The translations under genes and the position numbers were made by a program. Positions 1-8,283 of a stretch of DNA of 64,000 bases are shown here, one piece after another. The stretch is taken from positions 1 through 64,000 of the forward strand of contig NZ_JAGHMH010000030.1 of the NCBI RefSeq assembly GCF_017741935.1. The letters are read 5' to 3'. Numbering within the stretch: position 1 is the first letter of the stretch; the number at the start of each line of letters is the position of its first letter. The notes beneath the pieces are model-generated. The model was not told the DNA's origin, searched no databases, and was given only the letters and a program-made list of their open reading frames with translations. This stretch comes from Rhizobium sp. 16-449-1b (GTDB lineage: Bacteria; Pseudomonadota; Alphaproteobacteria; Rhizobiales; Rhizobiaceae).

Positions 1-49
1 GAAACGTAGGAACTTGACCACCCCAACCACGACAGACGATATCTAAGGC

Positions 50-99
50 GGGTCACTTCTCGGCGCAAATCCCGGGTCAGCTCTCAGTGCAAATCAACA
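50..99. mobile_element. End of an IS21-family-like insertion sequence (terminal repeats)
   Basis: Two imperfect tandem repeats with a 24-bp period lie here. Each has the core GGGTCA-N-(T/C)TCTC-N-G-N-GCAAATC, and the second ends in CAACA. Read on the minus strand the end begins TGTTGATTTGCACTGAGA, which resembles the multiple terminal repeats of IS21-family (istA/istB) elements known from rhizobia. The element body would lie left of base 1, so no transposase can be checked here. The family assignment rests on memory of IS21 ends and is not proven. Confidence 0.5.
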
Positions 100-393
100 G
101 TCAAAGTTGATGATTCGCTGCTCAATAGCAAAATATCTTCTCCTTAAGAGTGAAATAATCTAACGAATAGGTGACCGCGCAGAGGAGACAGTGGGCTTGC
201 GTTAGAAAAAATACAGTTTACGGCACGTCAAGCAGAGACGACATCAAGCCAGATATTGTTCATTATCCGTGAAGGAAAACGGGCGCGGGTTTCTTCGAAA
301 GCGCTCGGTTCGCAGAATTGCTTGTGCGACGAGTCGAACAGCAAACACGCATGCAACGTGCTTTCCCTGACCATACCGCATAACATGGAACTA
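100..393. other. No gene seen
   Basis: This stretch is less GC-rich than the flanking genes. It has no open frame with a convincing start, ribosome site or protein-like composition. It separates the IS end from the first plausible gene. Confidence 0.5.
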
Positions 394-798
394 CTAAAGC
401 TTGCTTCGCCCCGTCCCGGATGACAAATAGTTCCTACCGCTCTCACTGACGTCGAAGACCAGCTGCGCCCCCATCATCCTTGGCGCGACCAGGCCGGTCT
501 CCAGGAATACCTTTAAGACACCCTTGTCAGGCCGCATCGACCGGTCGTCGAAATCCAGACGGGCCGGAAATGTGAATACCGGCAAAGCGATCTTCGATGA
601 TTTCGCGAGCTCAAGGTAGAGCAAAAGCGCACCCAAGTGACGATCACTTTCCGCGCTTTCAGGCTGAGAGTTCGTGGTCCACCATTCGACGCTAAAAGGC
701 TTGTCCTCGGGCTTCACCACAGAAATCGGCGGGCTTTCGCCGCGGTACAAAGTCTTCGCCAAACGCGTTGCATAGCCCGATCGCTGCGCTATCCTCAT
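394..798 (-). CDS. Hypothetical protein, 134 aa
   Basis: I do not recognise this protein. It is soluble-looking, with no signal peptide or membrane segment, and has an aromatic patch (EWWTTN) near residue 39 and a leucine-rich helix (LGALLLYLELAK) near residue 57. The start at 798 is chosen because GGGGAAAAG sits just upstream of the ATG; an in-frame start six codons earlier is possible. It follows the HTH-protein gene on the same strand after a 135-bp gap and may be read with it. The codon pattern looks coding but there is no functional clue. Confidence 0.5.
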   Translation of the reverse strand: MRIAQRSGYATRLAKTLYRGESPPISVVKPEDKPFSVEWWTTNSQPESAESDRHLGALLLYLELAKSSKIALPVFTFPARLDFDDRSMRPDKGVLKVFLETGLVAPRMMGAQLVFDVSESGRNYLSSGTGRSKL

Positions 799-933
799 CT
801 TTTCCCCACCCCGCACCTTGGTGATCCATTCAAGTCTGGACCACGCGTTTAGTGCGTTTGCTCCTCAACTAATGCCAGCCAGCAAAACTAACGCCAATTT
901 TGAATACAATGATAGACCGTCGTGGGCCGTAAA

Positions 934-2103
934 TTATGTTACGCCCCATGCCCGAAACCTCCCCCTCCCCGTGATCTCACGGAGACCGAGCTCCACGACA
1001 ATCCGCCGCGCCGCCTGCTGCGTGACGCCGAGCGTCTCGGCCACCATGCCAGCCGAGACCAATGGCTTTGCCATCACCAGCTCGATCAGCTCCGGCAGTT
1101 TCGACGATGTCCGTCGTCCGGCAATCTTTCGCTCCATCATCGTGCGCGCCAGCGCCAGCCGATCGTGCTCCTTCAGGCCGATTTCGGCGGCCGCCAAACC
1201 CTGGGCAATGGCCAGCAGCCGTGTGTCGCGATCATGATGCCGGCGCCGATCGACCGGGATAGTTTTCAGGCCAACATTGAGCGCCACCAAGTGGCCGCCA
1301 GTTGAGATGCCAAGTTGGCGCAGCAGCGCCGCGGCCAACAGCCGGCCGAGCCATGGCGCGTGCTGCGACACGGACAATTCGTTCCAGGCATCGAGGGCGA
1401 CGATCGCAGCCAGCACCGGCGGCAGTTCCTGCGCCTGCCGCACGACGTCGCTCCACTCCTGCAGCCGCGCATCCTCGTCCCAGTCGAGATCGTAGACCAG
1501 CGCCTTGCTGTCAGCGTCGCGGCCGCTAGCGGCGCCTGCACGGCCGGGGCGTTTCGCTTCCTCGATCGCAGCGTTGGAGCGGGCGAGCACAGCGTCGATC
1601 TCGGCGAAGACACTCATGTCCGGATCGGACGCGCTCGCGTCAACGTCGTCACGCTCCCCCTCCCCTCCCCCGGATAGTTCGGCAGCAACCGCATCTGTAC
1701 CGCCCCCGAGGTCGTCAGCCAATGATGGTCCGAGCCCATGCCCAGCCTGCGCCCGGCGGAGGGTACGAAAGCCCTCGGGGCTGAGGGCCCAGGTTGGCAA
1801 CTGGCTGGCGATGCGCCGGCGGCTGCGCAGCACGTCGCGGGCAATGGTGAGTTCGTGGGTCGGGGCGCGGACGTCGGCGCCGTGGAGGACGAGGTCCTCG
1901 AGATGGACGAACTCGCCGTCGAGCCATAGCGAGGCGCAGGCGTCGGCGAAATTCTGGCGCTCAAGCAGGCCGACGCCGACGTTCGAGCGAGCGATGCGCT
2001 CGTCGAGCCGGCATAAGGCGGCTGTCGCGTCGGTGATGGGCTTCAGCAGGCTCTGGAGGGGCAACTTCGCGAGATCGTACGCATTGATTTCATGGTAAAT
2101 CAT
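934..2103 (-). CDS. RHE_PE00001-family protein (DUF1612 / C-terminal helix-turn-helix)
   Basis: This 389-aa protein has the look of the rhizobial plasmid family annotated RHE_PE00001 (DUF1612 plus HTH). The N-terminal half is helical (LCRLDERIARSNVG, LWLDGEFVHLEDLVLHG), the middle is acidic and low in complexity, and the last 50 residues form a winged-helix-like unit (LVSAGMVAETLGVTQQAARR). Such proteins often sit next to recombinases in rhizobial accessory DNA, as here. It is probably a DNA-binding protein. Its start codon lies inside a perfect palindrome (2101-2117), which suggests autoregulation. The target and exact role are unknown. Confidence 0.8.
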   Translation of the reverse strand: MIYHEINAYDLAKLPLQSLLKPITDATAALCRLDERIARSNVGVGLLERQNFADACASLWLDGEFVHLEDLVLHGADVRAPTHELTIARDVLRSRRRIASQLPTWALSPEGFRTLRRAQAGHGLGPSLADDLGGGTDAVAAELSGGGEGERDDVDASASDPDMSVFAEIDAVLARSNAAIEEAKRPGRAGAASGRDADSKALVYDLDWDEDARLQEWSDVVRQAQELPPVLAAIVALDAWNELSVSQHAPWLGRLLAAALLRQLGISTGGHLVALNVGLKTIPVDRRRHHDRDTRLLAIAQGLAAAEIGLKEHDRLALARTMMERKIAGRRTSSKLPELIELVMAKPLVSAGMVAETLGVTQQAARRIVVELGLREITGRGRFRAWGVT

Positions 2104-2117
2104 TCGTTAAACGAATG
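2101..2117. promoter_or_regulatory. 17-bp palindrome over the start codon of the HTH gene
   Basis: The sequence CATTCGTT-A-AACGAATG is a perfect inverted repeat with 8-bp arms. Its first three bases are the complement of the HTH gene's ATG, so a bound protein would block transcription or translation of that gene. It also lies about 150 bp upstream of the divergent MBL gene. The adjacent HTH protein is the natural candidate ligand; this is inference. Confidence 0.5.
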
Positions 2118-2263
2118 CTATAGGACAATTACTGTTCGCTACTACGTATGATGATCCAGGCCACGCCTGGCTATCGATGGTAGTTGATTTCGAGTCGCAA
2201 ATCATCGAAAGCTAGCCTTCGGCCGCGCCACGGAAACCGCTGTTTTGAGGCAGGAACCGCACG

Positions 2264-3163
2264 ATGGACGTCACGCTTCAACTGACAAGCTACCCCGGGC
2301 TTGACGAGCGCATCACCATCCTGAGGGTGGGCGACGAGGTCGATGTCGTTCTCGTCCAGACTGAGCGGTTCAATATCCTGGTCGACACCTTGGCAACCCC
2401 TGCCCTGTGCCGGCAAGCGCTCGACCTTCTTGCGGAAAAGATGGGCCGCCGCCCATTGCTGGTGATCAACTCGCATATGGACTGGGATCACTTCTGGGGT
2501 AATGCCGCCTTCGACCACAGCGTGCCGATCATCGCTCATGCCGCAGCTGTCAATCGGCTTCGGGATCCAGCGGCACAGCAGCTCCTCGCCGAGAAGAAGC
2601 AGGAGCTGCGGTTTCAGGCGGTCGAACTTGTCGCGCCCAACATCACCTTCGATGGCGAGACGATGGCTCTGCATGGCGGTGATCTAACCCTGGAGCTCAT
2701 TCACACGCCCGGGCACACACCGGATCATATTGCCGTGTGGGTCCCGGAGATCCGCACCTGCCTGGCGGTCGATACCGTCGAACATCCGATTCCGGAAGTC
2801 TGGAGCAGCGATCCTGCCGATCTATGCGCCCTCATCACCTCCCTGAAACGGATCCGAGATCTGCAAGCGGACTACGTCGTCCTCGCCCATGGCCAGCGTG
2901 CTGACACGGCGGTTGCCGATGCCAACCTGCGCTATTTCGCCTGGCTACGCGATCGTATTGCCGGTCTCGGCGAGATCGATATTGACGTAGTCGACCTGGC
3001 CGGCCTGGGAGGGGTGCGGCTGCAAGATCTGGTCGCCGTGCCGGAAGACATGCCGGCGGAGACACGCGCCTTCTATGAAAGGTGCCATCGGTCAAACCTC
3101 GCTGCAGTGCTGGCGGCCCACAAAGCCGGGATAGAATTCATCTTGGACGACTCTCATGGCTAA
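2264..3163 (+). CDS. MBL-fold metallo-hydrolase
   Basis: This 299-aa protein has the metallo-beta-lactamase fold. Metal-site motifs are HMDWDH at residues 71-76 (an H-x-D-x-D-H variant of the usual HxHxDH), H151 in HTPGHTPDH, D170 in AVDTVEHP and H209 in LAHGQ. The spacing fits a dinuclear glyoxalase II-like hydrolase, but the substrate cannot be told. AGGA precedes the ATG. The gene ends inside the recombinase gene (8-bp overlap), so the two are translationally coupled, which is unusual for a hydrolase of general metabolism. Confidence 0.85.
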   Translation: MDVTLQLTSYPGLDERITILRVGDEVDVVLVQTERFNILVDTLATPALCRQALDLLAEKMGRRPLLVINSHMDWDHFWGNAAFDHSVPIIAHAAAVNRLRDPAAQQLLAEKKQELRFQAVELVAPNITFDGETMALHGGDLTLELIHTPGHTPDHIAVWVPEIRTCLAVDTVEHPIPEVWSSDPADLCALITSLKRIRDLQADYVVLAHGQRADTAVADANLRYFAWLRDRIAGLGEIDIDVVDLAGLGGVRLQDLVAVPEDMPAETRAFYERCHRSNLAAVLAAHKAGIEFILDDSHG

Positions 3164-4295
3164 GAAGCTGACCGGGATCGAAGCCCGCGCCGTCGAGCTC
3201 GACACCATCGCCGCGGTGTTGCCGATCGAGCGCCGCGATGAGCTTGCCGAGCTCCTGACCGACCAGGACATCGAGACGCTGCGCCATCTCGTCAACGAAG
3301 GGATGGGCGACAATACCCTGCGCGCTATCACCTCGGATCTTGCCTACCTCGAAGCCTGGGCCTTGGCGGCAACCGGCAGCCCCCTGCCCTGGCCGGCGCC
3401 GGAAGCGCTGCTGCTGAAATTCGTCGCCCATCATCTATGGGATCCGCAACGCCGGGAAGACGATCCAGATCACCGCATGCCGGCCTATGTCGATCACAGC
3501 CTTCGAAGCCAGGGGTTCCTTAGGTCCCCGGGTCTACACGCGCCAGCGACCGTGCGCCGGCGGCTGGCCAGCTGGTCGACGCTCACTCACTGGCGCGGCC
3601 TTGACGGCGCCTTCACCTCCCCTCCCCTGAAGGCGGCCATTCGCCTCGCCGTGCGCGCGGTCCCTCGAACCCGAAGGCGCAAGAGTGCCAAGGCGGTCAC
3701 CGCAGATGTGCTCTCCAAGCTGCTGGCGACCTGCGAGACCGGCAGCCTGCGCGATCTGCGCGACCGGGCGATCCTAATGGTGGCCTTTGCCTCCGGCGGT
3801 CGCCGGCGCAGCGAGATCGCCGGACTCCGCGTCGAGCAGCTGGCGATCGAGGCGCCGATCGTGCAAAAGGACGGCCCTCCCCTCCCCTCGCTGGCCATTC
3901 ATCTTAGCCGGACAAAGACGACATCGGGTGAGCAGGGCGAGACCGTCTATCTCACCGGGCGGCCGGTCGAGGCACTCAATGCTTGGATGGCGGCGGCAAA
4001 AATCTACAAAGGCAGCGTGTTTCGGGGGATCGGGCGTTGGGGAACGGTGTCGAAGCGGGCGCTCGACCCGCAGTCGATCAACCTCATAATCAAGCAGCGC
4101 GTGGAGATGGCAGGGCTGGAGCCTGAGGAGTTCTCCGCGCACGGCTTGCGATCGGGCTATCTGACGGAGGCCGCCAACCGCAGCATTCCGCTGGCCGAGG
4201 CCATGGAGCAGTCGCGGCACCGATCGGTGCAGCAGGCGTCGAGCTATTACAACAATGCAACCCGCCGCAGCGGCCGCGCGGCCAGAATGCTCTGA
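3156..4295 (+). CDS. Tyrosine recombinase / site-specific integrase
   Basis: This 379-aa protein has an N-terminal SAM-like core-binding region (about residues 40-170) and a C-terminal catalytic domain. Catalytic residues visible are R218 in GGRRRSEIAGL, H329 and R332 in SAHGLRSGYLTEAA, H355 in SRHRSVQQ, and the nucleophile tyrosine Y364 or Y365 in ASSYYNN, so the enzyme looks intact. It overlaps the MBL gene by 8 bp and is followed within 85 bp by two palindromic direct repeats that have the size of recombinase core sites. It belongs to the phage-integrase/XerD superfamily; which element it moves is not evident. Confidence 0.9.
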   Translation: MAKKLTGIEARAVELDTIAAVLPIERRDELAELLTDQDIETLRHLVNEGMGDNTLRAITSDLAYLEAWALAATGSPLPWPAPEALLLKFVAHHLWDPQRREDDPDHRMPAYVDHSLRSQGFLRSPGLHAPATVRRRLASWSTLTHWRGLDGAFTSPPLKAAIRLAVRAVPRTRRRKSAKAVTADVLSKLLATCETGSLRDLRDRAILMVAFASGGRRRSEIAGLRVEQLAIEAPIVQKDGPPLPSLAIHLSRTKTTSGEQGETVYLTGRPVEALNAWMAAAKIYKGSVFRGIGRWGTVSKRALDPQSINLIIKQRVEMAGLEPEEFSAHGLRSGYLTEAANRSIPLAEAMEQSRHRSVQQASSYYNNATRRSGRAARML

Positions 4296-4378
4296 GTCGG
4301 AACGCGATGCCTGCACCAACCCTGATGCAGAGTGCAACAGCGACCTTAGCGATACTTCCTCGCTGAGATTTTGGCCGA

Positions 4379-4461
4379 GTTATAAGGCTTTGGCAGAAAC
4401 TTATAACGAGTGAGTTGACGTCTGCGCACTGCGTTATAAGGTTTTGGCATAAACTTATAAC
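4379..4461 (+). repeat. Two 29-bp direct repeats with palindromic arms
   Basis: Copies at 4379-4407 and 4433-4461 are identical at 27 of 29 positions and start 54 bp apart. Each begins GTTATAAG and ends CTTATAAC, a perfect 8-bp inverted repeat, and the centre is TTTGGCAGAAA or TTTGGCATAAA. Read as 11-bp arms around a 7-bp spacer (TTGGCAG or TTGGCAT), they resemble a tyrosine-recombinase core site; read as tandem palindromes they could be operators for the nucleotidyltransferase gene that begins about 105 bp downstream. They are AT-rich against a GC-rich background. Confidence 0.75.
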
Positions 4462-4565
4462 ACAACCATGGTGACGTGTTCGTCAAATGAAAGACCACGC
4501 GCTTCGAGAGGGTGGCGGCCGAGCTTGATCAAACCGATGGAGCCGCAGTGCTCGTAAAGGATAGA

Positions 4566-5660
4566 ATGCCAATGTTGAAAGAGATCGACATCAGCTACCG
4601 GACGATGTTTGCAGAGCTGGTGCAGCGAACCCATGACGGACAATTCCTCGCGGACTTCCCGCTGGAGGGATGGTTCGTCACGGTTACCGTCAAGGATCGG
4701 GACTATTGGTATTTTGATCTCCCTACTCCCGCGGGCAAAGACAAACGAAGCTATGTCGGTCCACATAGCGACGCGGAAATTACGGCGCGCGTGAAGGCCC
4801 ACAAGGAGATCAAGGATGCGCTCAAGGAGCGGAGACGCATGGTCAGCACGCTGCGCCGTGCTGGGCTTCCCGGTCCCGACGGGTTTGCGGGGGACGTCAC
4901 GAAAGCCCTCGCTGACGCCGGATTGTTCCGGCTACGAGCAGTCCTGATCGGATCGGTAGCATTCAGCACCTACGCTGGGATAATCGGCGTTCGGCTGCCT
5001 TCGTCAGCAATGCAGACTGGCGACGCGGATTTCGCGCAAGACTTCGCGATCTCGGCCGGGGTCGAAGACAGCTTGCCTCCAGTTCTGAAGGTCTTGCAGT
5101 CGATCGATCCCAATTTCCGGGCCGTCCCACACCAGGCGGATAAAGCCAAGGTGGTGGCATTCCAGAACGCCAAGGGTTACCGGGTGGAATTTCTGACGGG
5201 AAACCGGGGGTCGGATGAATACTCGGGAAAGCCTTCCCCGATGCCTGCACTCGGTGGCGCCTCCGCGGAAAACCTGCGTTTTTTAGACTACCTCATCTAC
5301 GAGCCCATCCGCACAGTGCTTCTCCACCGGGAGGGCGTGAACGTTCTGGTCCCCGCTCCCGAGCGGTATGCTGTCCATAAGCTGATAGTATCCTCCAGAC
5401 GACTGACAGACACGCTGGGACGCGTGAAAGCCGACAAAGATCTAACGCAGGCCGCCTTGCTCTTCGAAGGCCTACTAGAGACGCGCCAGAGCGATGCGAT
5501 CGCTTTCGCGTGGGAGGAAGCATGGGATCGAGGGGATGCATGGAGACAAGCGATCACCAAAAGTCTCGCAAGGTTGCCACCAAAGGGTGTGAAAGCCCTC
5601 GGACAAGCAATCGGCCCCTCGATCGTTGACCATATTCTACAGAAAACGGCTGACGGATAA
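4566..5660 (+). CDS. GSU2403-family nucleotidyltransferase-fold protein
   Basis: This 364-aa protein matches the pattern of the GSU2403 (NTP_transf_8-type) nucleotidyltransferase-fold family. It has a helical N-terminal section, then a polymerase-beta-like core with LIGSVAFSTYAGIIGV followed by the acidic run TGDADFAQ near residue 155, and a C-terminal helical region with PAPERYAVHKLIVSSRR. The start at 4566 has AAAGGA four bases upstream; a GTG at 4512 is possible. The family is related in fold to MNT/AbiEii enzymes and its role is not established. The paired palindromic repeats lie directly upstream. Confidence 0.75.
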   Translation: MPMLKEIDISYRTMFAELVQRTHDGQFLADFPLEGWFVTVTVKDRDYWYFDLPTPAGKDKRSYVGPHSDAEITARVKAHKEIKDALKERRRMVSTLRRAGLPGPDGFAGDVTKALADAGLFRLRAVLIGSVAFSTYAGIIGVRLPSSAMQTGDADFAQDFAISAGVEDSLPPVLKVLQSIDPNFRAVPHQADKAKVVAFQNAKGYRVEFLTGNRGSDEYSGKPSPMPALGGASAENLRFLDYLIYEPIRTVLLHREGVNVLVPAPERYAVHKLIVSSRRLTDTLGRVKADKDLTQAALLFEGLLETRQSDAIAFAWEEAWDRGDAWRQAITKSLARLPPKGVKALGQAIGPSIVDHILQKTADG

Positions 5661-5828
5661 CGCGCATTTCTGCCCGGTCCTTGCTAGCGTGTGGCCAGCC
5701 ATCGCAAGCCGTGCGCGGTCCCGCCGCGAAGATGTTGTGGAGGCGAATCCTAGGGGAAAGCCCCGAGGCCAAGCGGCTAGCTCAACTACATTCTTGGCCG
5801 GAGATCGTCTGAATGGTATCAGGAACGC

Positions 5829-7154
5829 ATGTCCTATTCCGCTCAGCCGACTACTTCCGACGGCAGCTTCCATACCGCATTGCATCAGCTGCGATTGACC
5901 GCCTCTCTCGTCTGGCGGTTCTGGCCGCAATTGGCGGCGCTCTGGCTGCTCGGTTTCATTGGCAATCTCCTGCTGAATGAAATCGCTGCCATGATCGGGC
6001 GCTGGAACTCGCTTGCGGGTTTGTCGGTCCTCGGCTTAGTCGTGCTGTTGAAGCTTGTCGTCATCGTGGCCCTGTTCGAGACGGTTCGGCGTGGTCTTCC
6101 GGCGCTGAATGCCGCCTCACACCGAACGGTGGATCAGCCGGATACTTCGACGGAGGCAAAGGCGCCCCCGCCCCGCGGTGATTTCCTCAGCGCTCTGGCG
6201 CTGAGCCTTGTCCCCTTTTTCGCCTTCTACACCGCCTGGGGGTTCCTCGGTGATACGGTGAGGGACTATTCCCGCCTGTCGCTCAGCCTATTCATGGCAG
6301 GCGAGACTGCCGGCAGCCTGCTCGATGTCTCCGGCGGCACGTGGCTGATCGTACCCGTCGTCGTCGCCTGGGCTGTCAGGCGATTGGCAAAAGCCATGCA
6401 AAAGCGTTCGCACGCGCCGATCTGGCCGATCCTCATTGTGGTATGCGAAGCCAACTGGGCGTTCATCGGTCTGTTCGTGCTGTCGGAATGGCAGGATGAG
6501 ATCAGGGCATGGTTCAGCCATATCCCGGAAACGATCGGCACGCTGATCAGCCAGCTTGCGCCGGTAACAGACGCCCTCGCACAACAGGATGTGCCAATTC
6601 CGCCCGAATTCAGGTCGCCGCCGATCGTAACACAGCTCGTCAGCCTGTTCTTCTATGCGCTCTATCCGGTCGTCTGGCTCACGCTCGCAGCGCTCGTCTA
6701 CGGCTATGACATCGATAGTGAGCGCACACCTGGTAAAGGGCGCCTCGCCGGTGCGGTGTCCCGCTGGCAGGCGTTGCCAAAGTCGGTGCGCGATTTCATT
6801 TCGCACTTCGTCGCTGGTACGCTGAAACGCTATCGCGCGCTCGCCGAAGGGATCGGCTTGGCGCTGAATTCGGGTATTGGTCCGATCCTCGTCGCCATTG
6901 TCGGCTATCGACTGTTGGATTGGGGCTCCGCCTGGGCATGGTATTGGCTCACCCAGTTCATCGGGCCGCATGACTTGCCGCTGTGGCAGGTCATCGCGCA
7001 GACGATTTCACCCTTCATTGGCACACCCAGCGATCCAGGCGACGGCCTACTGATCACGCCGATCAAGATTTGCCTGCTCGCGGCGACGCTGGAAATCGGC
7101 TTTGCCCAGGGTCGGGTATGGAGGGGGCGAGTATTGCGCCCCGGCGAGGCGTGA
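5829..7154 (+). CDS. Polytopic membrane protein, unknown function
   Basis: This 441-aa protein has about eight hydrophobic segments. The clearest are LAALWLLGFIGNLLL and VLGLVVLLKLVVIVALF near the N-terminus, ALSLVPFFAFYTAWGF, TWLIVPVVVAWAV, PILIVVCEANWAFIGLFVL, LVSLFFYALYPVVWLTLAALVYG and a C-terminal KICLLAATLEIGFAQG. AGGAA precedes the ATG. I do not recognise a family. It ends three bases before the stop of a convergent run of three membrane-anchored proteins, and the pair of units may encode parts of one envelope complex; that is inference from position only. Confidence 0.7.
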   Translation: MSYSAQPTTSDGSFHTALHQLRLTASLVWRFWPQLAALWLLGFIGNLLLNEIAAMIGRWNSLAGLSVLGLVVLLKLVVIVALFETVRRGLPALNAASHRTVDQPDTSTEAKAPPPRGDFLSALALSLVPFFAFYTAWGFLGDTVRDYSRLSLSLFMAGETAGSLLDVSGGTWLIVPVVVAWAVRRLAKAMQKRSHAPIWPILIVVCEANWAFIGLFVLSEWQDEIRAWFSHIPETIGTLISQLAPVTDALAQQDVPIPPEFRSPPIVTQLVSLFFYALYPVVWLTLAALVYGYDIDSERTPGKGRLAGAVSRWQALPKSVRDFISHFVAGTLKRYRALAEGIGLALNSGIGPILVAIVGYRLLDWGSAWAWYWLTQFIGPHDLPLWQVIAQTISPFIGTPSDPGDGLLITPIKICLLAATLEIGFAQGRVWRGRVLRPGEA

Positions 7155-7157
7155 TTA

Positions 7158-7730
7158 TCAGTTCAGCGCGAGCGGAAAGCTGATTGCTTGCGGCCGCAGA
7201 GGCCCGACGCTCAACCTTACAGCCAGTGCGGGGACCGCCGTGGCAGGAACCACGAACTTTTCTTCGATCAAGGCGGCATGGTCTTGATGAGGCGGATCGA
7301 GGGAAGTGATACCGCAGCCTTTCAGGGGCTCGTTGTCCGGTTCCAGATCGCGGCTGATGTCGCTTGATAGAATAACGTCTAGCGGCAGCCAACGGCGCCC
7401 CGTCGCATCCACCAGACTGACCTCGCATTGGCCCCAGCCATCATCGATATCGCGAGCGGCTGTTGCGACCATCCGGACGATGACAAGCCGCATCTCGCCG
7501 GGAAGACGCAGTTGCGTGTCGCGTCCATCGCCAAGCAGTCTCACCTTCTCGAGGCGCCACGTCGCGCCGGCATAGTTGAGCTGGCCGGATCCCTCCACGA
7601 CATCGGTCTCTATCCGATGCCTGTAGTCCTCCATGTTACGCCATGTATTGATCGCCACGGCTGCCGTGACCAGAAACGGCAGGCTTGCGAGCGAGAGCCA
7701 CCATGTCCATCTCGCGCGATCAGACACCAT
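7158..7730 (-). CDS. Membrane-anchored hypothetical protein (third of three coupled genes)
   Basis: This 190-aa protein has a short basic N-terminus, one membrane segment (WWLSLASLPFLVTAAVAI, about residues 9-26) and an extracytoplasmic domain rich in beta-strand pattern (ATWRLEKVRLLGDG, LVIVRMVATAARDI, CEVSLVDATGRRWLPL). The ATG at 7730 is chosen because it gives a clean anchor and overlaps the upstream gene by only 11 bp. The domain has the layout of a small immunoglobulin-like (DUF4352-type) fold, but I could not confirm this. Confidence 0.65.
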   Translation of the reverse strand: MVSDRARWTWWLSLASLPFLVTAAVAINTWRNMEDYRHRIETDVVEGSGQLNYAGATWRLEKVRLLGDGRDTQLRLPGEMRLVIVRMVATAARDIDDGWGQCEVSLVDATGRRWLPLDVILSSDISRDLEPDNEPLKGCGITSLDPPHQDHAALIEEKFVVPATAVPALAVRLSVGPLRPQAISFPLALN

Positions 7731-8283
7731 CTTTGCGGATCTCCAGTCTCGCTTGCGGAGCAGCATCATCCGGTTCGAGCGACACGCTGATCTCGTCCTT
7801 GAGCTGCGGATCATATTGTTCGGAGAGCACCAGCCTCATGTTGCGTATCTCGTCCTCGGGGAGCTCGAACACGAAAAGACCCGTCGTCGGCAGACCGGGC
7901 TGGACGATCTTTGCCGCGAGAATGTTTGGTGCGTCCCCTGCCCGCCGTGATTGGCGGTACATTCGACCGGATGCGCCGATCAGCGTCGCGGCGCGAACCG
8001 GCATGGTTTTCTGGAACGCCTGCAATTCCGCAGAGACTACCACCCAGACGCCAGAGCTCTTGAGATCTACCGCCCGTCCGAACTGCGCATAGGCGACATT
8101 TTTCGCCTTCAGGACACGATTGACCTTCACGCTGAAACTATCACTCGAAACCGTGTCGCTCTGCCGACCCGCGGTAATGATCGGCCCGGTCAGTTTGGCA
8201 TAAGGTGGTGTCGTTGCTTGGAGCGCTGCAAGCAGAACCGCTGCTCCAAGAACAGCTGGAATCATGAATGCCGCACGCCTCAT
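7720..8283 (-). CDS. Membrane-anchored hypothetical protein (second of three coupled genes)
   Basis: This 187-aa protein opens with MRRAAFMIPAVLGAAVLLAAL, an uncleaved anchor or signal peptide, followed by a domain with strands SFSVKVNRVLKAKNVAYAQ, VWVVVSAELQAF and GLFVFELPEDEIRNMRL. Its ATG overlaps the stop of the preceding gene by 4 bp (ATGA), so translation is coupled. The pattern of DSFSVKV then VVVSAEL then FELP is like DUF4352/telokin-like extracytoplasmic domains. No catalytic motif is visible. Confidence 0.7.
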   Translation of the reverse strand: MRRAAFMIPAVLGAAVLLAALQATTPPYAKLTGPIITAGRQSDTVSSDSFSVKVNRVLKAKNVAYAQFGRAVDLKSSGVWVVVSAELQAFQKTMPVRAATLIGASGRMYRQSRRAGDAPNILAAKIVQPGLPTTGLFVFELPEDEIRNMRLVLSEQYDPQLKDEISVSLEPDDAAPQARLEIRKDGV

